From contig NC_033642.1 of assembly GCF_001540865.1 (NCBI RefSeq), positions 343,450-407,449 of the forward strand: 64,000 nt of DNA. Reading direction: 5' to 3'. Source of the stretch: Ananas comosus (lineage: Eukaryota > Streptophyta > Magnoliopsida > Poales > Bromeliaceae). Of the stretch, positions 57,184-64,000 are shown in pieces. How positions within the stretch are numbered: the stretch's first letter is position 1; each line of letters begins with the position of its first letter. The notes under the pieces are model-generated. The model had not been told where the DNA came from, ran no database searches, and saw only the letters and a list, made by a program, of their open reading frames with translations. The position numbers and the translations under genes were made by a program.

Positions 57184-60100
57184 TTAAGGTTCGGATTCTG
57201 GAGCTACGGAAAGATGGAGGGACTCCGAGATATCCTGGATTTCGTTAGAGAAAGCAAAATTAGGGGGAAGGGTCATTAGGGCTCTGTCTCCGCTCTTCCC
57301 AAGCCACGCCATTGCCAAGGCATATCCCAGTGCTCGGCCTACCGGAATAGCCACGGCATTTCCAACTTGGCGATACCTGCGAATTTAGCACGGTAATTTA
57401 GAATTATAGTCAATCAAAGATTACCACGAGAATTGTATATGGAGACATGTAAATATGTTATTGAATAATTTGAATACAGACGATAGCTTAAAAGTCAGAC
57501 CACTACGTTATCTTATAAAACCAAAAGTCCATGGAGTTTCACTCGGTACAGCCATCAGTTTTGCATTGTCTAAAAAAGATCGACAACCAGAAAGAAAAAG
57601 CAAAATATATCCCCCAAAATACCAGGAATCTAATGTCAAAGATACACATATTAAACATAATGATTTGGGGAAAATACAAGCTTCATTAGAGGCCAAGAAC
57701 CTAAAATAAGAAATCAGTTACTGGTGAAAATGTATGGCTAAGTGATTTAGGAAAAGAGGCCTCGAGGTCGAAGAGGCATGTACGTAGACAAGCATGAAAG
57801 GAGTGAAGAGCCTATCTGGAGCAGAAACACAATAATCGAGGTCAAAGTTTGGTAATACCTGCATGTTCTTTTATAGTGGGAATGTTGCATGAACGCAATC
57901 GCATGTCACAAGAGTGGAAATTTTGAACAAAATAGGACAACATGACTCTACCACACCTAGTTAAAAACTGAAGGAAACCCAAAATCAACGTGAAAGTACA
58001 CTAAGTTATAAATGACATGACATAATTAAAAGCAAGAAAATTTTTTGAAAGCTTGAGTTAAATTACAGACAATAATAGACAATCTCCAAATTGAAATGGC
58101 TGACACAAATTGTCAGGAACGAACATGAACCGTGAACCAAGTTGCCACACCTGCAGGCTACGATCCAACTTAAACATTACAAGAATCATTCTTTCCTATT
58201 TAATAAAAATCAACCTCAAACCTACATACAGAATCAAGAATTATCAGCGTCAAATTCTCTAATAATAGTCACTTCACAAAATCCCATTGATAAAACAGAA
58301 CACTTTATATCCTCCACAAATCGAAGATGTGTTTTAAGTGAACAAATAGAATAAGTGGCAATTAAAGAAAAATCACAAGATGTATTTGAAACATGAAAAA
58401 CCCAGGCACCTGTCTTTAATGGACCCGTGGAATCTATAATAGTCAGGAAAACCTTGCAATCTTGCATTTTCTCGAATGGTGAGTATCCGGTCTTGCTCGG
58501 GATGTAGTATGGCCTAAAGAAATTTTAAGAGATGAATTTGATTTTTATTATGTAAATGGTTATATGAAAAGATAAATCCCAAAGTTGAGGAATATAACTA
58601 ACTTGCATACGAGGGTTTGATATCGTCAGCACAGTTGCCACTACCTCATCCCACCAAAGTCGTGCATAAGGTCTATAACATTCTGTGTGTTACCATAATG
58701 GATCACCAGAACTATATTGCAAAAGCAGATAAAAAGATCCAACTAACCTTATAGACTTTCCATTCTCATAGCGCAAGGCACAATCTGGAATCTGAGAAGA
58801 AAGCAGATAATGAGATCATCATTAAAATGATTGAAGTAAGCACAAGGATTTACATTTGCATTGAACTGGCCAATCAAACTGATCAGACCATGAACCGGTG
58901 CATAGAACCGTCTAGGTTAACTCATAAAACTAGAGAGTTCAAAAAACCGCATCAAATTATTCGAGCTGGCAGTTCAAGTGGAGAACTGGTGAACCATGCA
59001 GATCGAAGCAACCAACTTTCTTCATGCTCACTCTTCAATCAGAGGTCAAGAAACATTAGACCCTTTATTCGGTCTAAGAATGGTTCTCCAGTATTTCCTT
59101 GTTCACGAACAAGTAGGACTTACTTGTTGATGATTTTATAGGATATATATCGTGTTAAAATTCAAAAGAACTCATTTATATTTTATTACTTCATGTTGGC
59201 ATCACTTATTCCATCAATTGTCAAACCAGTGAACCTTGAACTGGTATCGTCCCAAAAGTCACTCTCTTGGATCTTATCCCATCTAATCCAATCCCAGGTG
59301 CCAAATGGATAGAAAATGTACATCGATATTATTTTGGGAAAGAAAAGAAAGAATATTAACCAATTAAAAGATGTAAGCTACAATACGTAGACCTTTATTG
59401 TAAATATTTTCCGAAGGTCTGAGCTTCAATACATAATCTTCCGAATATGGTTTGCAAAAACTTCAAAGCCAAATAAAAAGATAAAAAATAAATATAAGCT
59501 GTTTATTTTATATGTACCACAAGCGAAATAAACTGAAGTTGAGACCCATGTAACAAATAAGAGCACTGCCACTAAAGGAAGAAACAAATTATGCTCTCAA
59601 CCTATATAATATAGTTTTCTGTATTGCATTGAATTTTATAAGTTTCTTTAAGGCCTAGGATTTCTCTATAAAATACAAAAAACTAGGAGCTCATTATTTA
59701 GTATTTTCCCTGTGAAACTGGCGTGCAATTGCGTCGTTAGTTTATATTTGAAAGCAACCTATATCAAATAGGATTAACTACTTAAAAAGTCCCCAACTGA
59801 TGGTAAAATTTTATTTTTGTCGCTCAATTTCTAATCAAATGATCCTATAGAAGAAAACAAGAAAAAGCAAGGCAATGATAATACTATGAATAAGCAAATT
59901 ATAGCAAGCACTTTAAGATCAAACTACAACACTTACCAAGCAATAAAAAAGAGATCTTGTGAAGCTTGGAACAAAAACATGTCTCCCCAGTGTCCTCTCA
60001 AAAAAAAAAAAAAAAAAAGGAGAAAAAAGATCTTACCAGTGGCCTCCCTGATGGTAATAATACTCGTTCCATTGCAGGATCTAACTGCACGGTGTTGTCA

Positions 60101-63043
60101 GGACCAACTACGAGACCGCGGAGGTCTCTAAAATTAGCTCCCTGGATAAGCATATGAATTTAAGAAAACTGGCTGGACATCAAACTGGAAATTGGAGTAT
60201 AGAGGTAATTCAAAGCAACCTTTCTTTTAGGAACTTGGCAAACTCGCAAGTAGTCATTCTCGCCAAGCTGTAAAGGGCGATGGTCGTACAGCAAAGATTG
60301 AGAACCTTTTAGTCCACTGGCTGCTCAAAGAATCATCTCTTGAATATGAGTGGAATAAGAAGTTACAAGTAAGACTATCTTTAAAAAAAAATGCAACATG
60401 GAAAGAGAAACCATAATCATTGAATTTTACAGTTATTTACTAAATAAGCTTTTGCATTAGTAATAAACATGGACATCAAGACTATATGCACAAAACTAGA
60501 ATGCAATCAAGTCAAAACAAATCAAAGAGTCGCAAAATCAAATCTGAAATTTCCATTTTAGATATAACGAACCAGTCTTAGGTTCCCGGATGTATCTTTG
60601 AAACTCTGTTTGAGGTTCCTTTTGATATGGCATCTGCTCACGATCTTCCTTGTCTGTTACCTAAAAGGAAAGTACGAAGATTTTGTTTAGTGCGACAGGA
60701 TAAAGCTGGAAATGGCCTAGCAAACTTGAATTTGATAACTTACTGCTGGAAGATCAGAAAGAATATCTTCTAGAACAAGTGCTTTTTCTAACTGCCTGGG
60801 TTTGCCCTCATCATACCCAACTAGGTTTCGCTATGAGAATGGTAAAGTCATGATATTAGTTTAAAAATGTAACATCTCATGCACCAAAAAGTAAAACAAA
60901 AGTTGAAGTTTGGCCTCCATTTCATCCTCGTAGTTTTAATTACCACAATTTAGTCCCTGAAGTTAGTTTTGCATGAGATTCAAGTCCAATTAGGTTTCTG
61001 TTTGAAGAAGCCAACAATTAATCAATAAAATCAGACTCTGCTTAGTTACAAAGAAAGCAATTTTGACAAAATATTGAAATTGGATCAAAGTTCAGGGACC
61101 AAATTGTTAAAATTGAAACCAAGAAAATTCAAATGGGAGTTGAACATTACAATTGAAACTTCGAAGAAGAAATCAAAATTCAGATCAAACTTCGGGGACC
61201 TACTAAGTAATTATAATCTATAAGCAAAAATGAAGGAAAAAATGTGTCCAACAAGAACTAGCAGCATTAGAAAATGATATGGAAAATGATAAACGGACAG
61301 GTGGCATGCATATGGTCTTCCAAAGGACTAATATGTAGTAGCCTATTGTACAATACCTACCAAAACCTTTTCTTTTCTACATCAATCAAATTCTGAAGAA
61401 AATGAGAGATATTGAATAGAGATGTACCTCAAATTCTAATGGAGAACCATACTTTTCAATTACTTCATGTGTAGGAAGCGGAAATTGGGGTAGTTTCTGA
61501 AAGAGAAAATATGATATAAAAGGTCAAGCATGCATGGAGTGAAAAGTTGTAAAACAACTGATTTAGTCTAAATGCTCAAGCTGTTAGAGAATGACTTTTC
61601 AAAACTTCTCAGTCATAACACTCCCTCATGTATGGGCTCAAGGCTTTTCATATGCCCAAGACAAAGACTTTGAAATTTGAGTGAATGGGAGCAGATAGTA
61701 TAGTGAATGAGCCTGGTGGGATTAAAACTAAGACAGCTTGTTCTGATACTGCATGAAAAAACCCACTTATCTAAAAGCTTAAGGATGTGTTCATCTTGAT
61801 GTAGGTGGAAATAAGGTCAAGGCGAAGTTCGATAAGGTTTGTCATTTTTACATGGCTGTTTGCTTGCCTGGAAGACACCTAGGGGAAATAATGTACAAAG
61901 TCTAGCATTAAGCACACACATTTTATCAATCATCATAGCTAGAAGTTTCCTGAAATTTGAACCAAGATCAATGGAAATCATTGCAGGGAAAAAGTGAGAA
62001 ACTCAGTGAAGGTTAAATTTCTCTATTCTTAACAATTTAGTAAACCAAACAATGAAAATGAGCACCAAAACTGTATCTTGACTACTATGCCTCCACTTGT
62101 ATCAAAACAAACACACTCTTAAGTTGTTAAATGATGGTGTTTTATAGCTTATATTTAATTATAGTCACATATAAGGGACACTGTTACTTGCCTCGTTAGG
62201 CTGACACCCCCACAAAAATACACGCAAGCGAAATTGTGGGAGGCCATAACAACCAGCAGCCATGATTCCTAGCCTTGCTTGGTAACGCATACTAACCAGA
62301 CGGCCTAAAGCATATCTAGCAACTGTGGCCTTGGCAAATTTTAAAATATCAAGAACATTTTCCATCAAAACATATTTTGGCTTCAAAAATTGCACAATGT
62401 CCATGAAGACAATGACTTGGCGGTTTTTTTCATCATCCAGTGGTGCCTCAAAATTCCTATAGCGATTATATCCGCTGATACCTTGGCATGGTGGGCCCCC
62501 ACAAATGACATCGACATCACCCTAGAATAATTAAACTCAGTAAGGCAAAATAAAATTTGAATTAATCAAATGGCAAAAGAAAACAAATATTTTGGTGCCC
62601 ATTTGGCCTGGCTAACAGAACTTGCCTGAAATTAGTTTCCGCTCCCCAAAAACAGTAAGTTACAAAATTTGTCAGGTGATACACCTTAATGAAAATGCTA
62701 CTTGTGCTTCTCAGAGTAGCTCTATTAAAACAGCATTTAAGCTTCAGCCATGCCAAACAGGTCCTTAGTTACAAGATGATTCATCCTTTGCAAGATGCTA
62801 AATTGACTAGAAGAAAGCACAGAAATCAAGGTGGCCACTTACAGGGAGTGGCAAAATCTTAGACTTGAATCCTTCAATTACAAAATCCCGTATTGCTTCT
62901 TCACAGTTGCTGGAAAAAGAAAATGTCAGTAAGAAAGATTGTCACATCTTCACATGAAAGCTTTAGAAAACCTGACCTGCATACCTTAGTCCTTCAATAG
63001 GCTCCCATGTGTCTTCATTATAACTGTAGCCCTTCCAACGAAC
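57184..63043 (-). CDS. Chromomethylase DNA (cytosine-5)-methyltransferase, CMT2-like (5' part beyond window)
   Basis: Plant-specific methyltransferase that maintains non-CG DNA methylation on chromatin marked by H3K9 methylation. Twelve exons are visible (63043-62985, 62909-62843, 62521-62192, 61496-61428, 60830-60744, 60660-60573, 60320-60220, 60141-60037, 58791-58748, 58672-58603, 58513-58410, 57376-57184), joining in frame to 438 residues. First comes the end of the chromodomain ([20 protein letters not shown]), with its aromatic and acidic methyl-lysine features. Then motif [15 protein letters not shown] with the catalytic Cys, motif VI LMENV, motif VIII QFRLRVF, and late motifs [10 protein letters not shown] and [18 protein letters not shown]. 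From memory, [26 protein letters not shown] and [14 protein letters not shown] are closer to CMT2 than CMT3. The BAH domain, motif I and the start lie beyond the window. The intron after 62192 has a GC donor. Confidence 0.9.
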
Positions 63044-64000
63044 CTAGACAAAGTAAGTGAAGATAATGTAGTTTACTAAGAAAAAATCCAATGAAACACA
63101 TTAACCCCACTTAACTCTATTATAAAAGAAAAGGAAAAAGAAAGTTTAAAAATAGAAAATACATGCAAGTCCAGCCATCTGAGTGATAACCTTTCATTAG
63201 ATTCATCTATACAATAATTTGAAGTTTTTGGTCAGTTACTAGTGTTACAACATTCCCTAAGAAGTAGCTTAACAAGATTAATAAATAAATGATCAAGTAT
63301 GAGCAGAGTAAACAGTCAACTATCAAGAAAAGGACTATTTTCCTCTTCACATAACCACCGGAAGCCATAATGTTAACTACTATAAACAAATGGCTCAAAA
63401 GTCAAAACACATCTTGCAACTACTTGTCAAATTTTGTTACGTGGCCAAATGTTCTCTATGAAAGCAGATTTAGAGTTCAAAATTGGTGCTCCCGAACTTG
63501 GATATATTAAACTAACATAAAAGGAATCTCACACCGACATGTAGAATAAGAAATCTAGAAATGATGCAGACTAGTGAGGCAAATATGAATGGTAATAGGA
63601 CGGAATTAATTTAGGATCCATTCTTGCAACATGTAATTTCATTAATAGAACTTAAAACTGAAAACATTATCATGCCCCCTTAAATAGGCTAAACTATCAT
63701 AGACACTCTTACTAGTAAAATTCCTTCCTTGAACAAATAGTTACAGGACAACCATTTTACCCCTCCCTCCTCTTCATCTTCACATCTCCGTTGATGAACT
63801 GGGTCGGGGTTCGTTTTTTTGGGAGCGGATTGTTGTAGCCTCATCCATTTCACTTGTCTCCTCGTCCCTCTACATCTTCTTCTTCTCCTTCATCTTCCCT
63901 TCTTCTCCCTTTAATACTTTATGCAATGAGAATGAGAAAGAGAAAGAGAAAGAGAAATAGATAGTCCACAACCAATGTATCTCTTCTTTTCATCTTCTCC
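63044..64000. other. Chromomethylase intron, no exon recognised
   Basis: The next upstream exon, which should encode the start of the chromodomain and motif I, was not found here on the minus strand. The sequence is AT-rich up to about 63.7 kb, then CT-rich (63760-63920), with a short gagaaa repeat near 63930. The region is therefore probably a long intron running past the window edge. Confidence 0.45.

Noticed and set aside
57455..57709. Plus-strand frame inside the chromomethylase intron
   Set aside because: No homology recognised, AT-rich codon use, and it lies in an intron on the opposite strand.

Overview
The window is plant nuclear DNA: GT-AG introns, AT-rich intergenic sequence full of small foldback transposons, and plant-specific genes. 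Very GC-rich first exons that relax 3'-ward (most clearly 34.0-34.6 kb) and a CYCLOPS N-terminus of the rice type suggest a monocot, probably outside the grasses but possibly commelinid. I cannot name the species. Two single N bases (22329, 54917) show a draft assembly.

Layout. 1-1.2 kb: repeats with an intact Tourist-like MITE. 1.45-2.08 kb (+): plant-specific basic protein of unknown role with an E2F-like promoter. 2.96-7.04 kb (-): CYCLOPS/IPD3, the DNA-binding activator of the common symbiosis pathway, in 11 coding exons plus a 5'-UTR exon near 7.9 kb. 8-13.1 kb: repeats and two MITEs with perfect 9-bp target duplications. 14.0-16.5 kb (+): ribosomal protein eL13 behind a site II/telo-box promoter. 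16.5-21.4 kb: repeats. 21.5-24.6 kb (+): small cytosolic acyl-CoA-binding protein. 25.9-26.4 kb (-): unrecognised membrane protein. 26.4-33.9 kb: repeat-rich desert with a MITE, a long TA microsatellite and a retroelement-like block.

34.0-35.8 kb (+): single-exon membrane protein of the At1g75140 type. 36.2-39.1 kb (+): a weak but phase-consistent spliced coding fragment. 42.0-45.8 kb (+): four-helix DUF1218 membrane protein. 47.0-49.6 kb (-): gluconokinase. 51.8-55.0 kb (-): SDH4, a membrane anchor of mitochondrial complex II. 55.5-56.1 kb: a MITE built of nested palindromes. 57.2-63.0 kb (-): 3' two thirds of a chromomethylase, closest to CMT2 from memory; its 5' part lies beyond the window.

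The genes do not form a pathway; this is ordinary plant gene order. All exon chains were built by hand from splice sites, and every chain closes in frame. Three introns, in CYCLOPS, eL13 and the chromomethylase, need GC-AG splicing. Two genes (CYCLOPS, gluconokinase) carry tandem duplications that copy a splice acceptor with the start of its exon. At least four intergenic elements have perfect 9-bp target duplications, pointing to Mutator-like MITE activity. I found no rRNA, tRNA or CRISPR array and no evident new multi-gene system.
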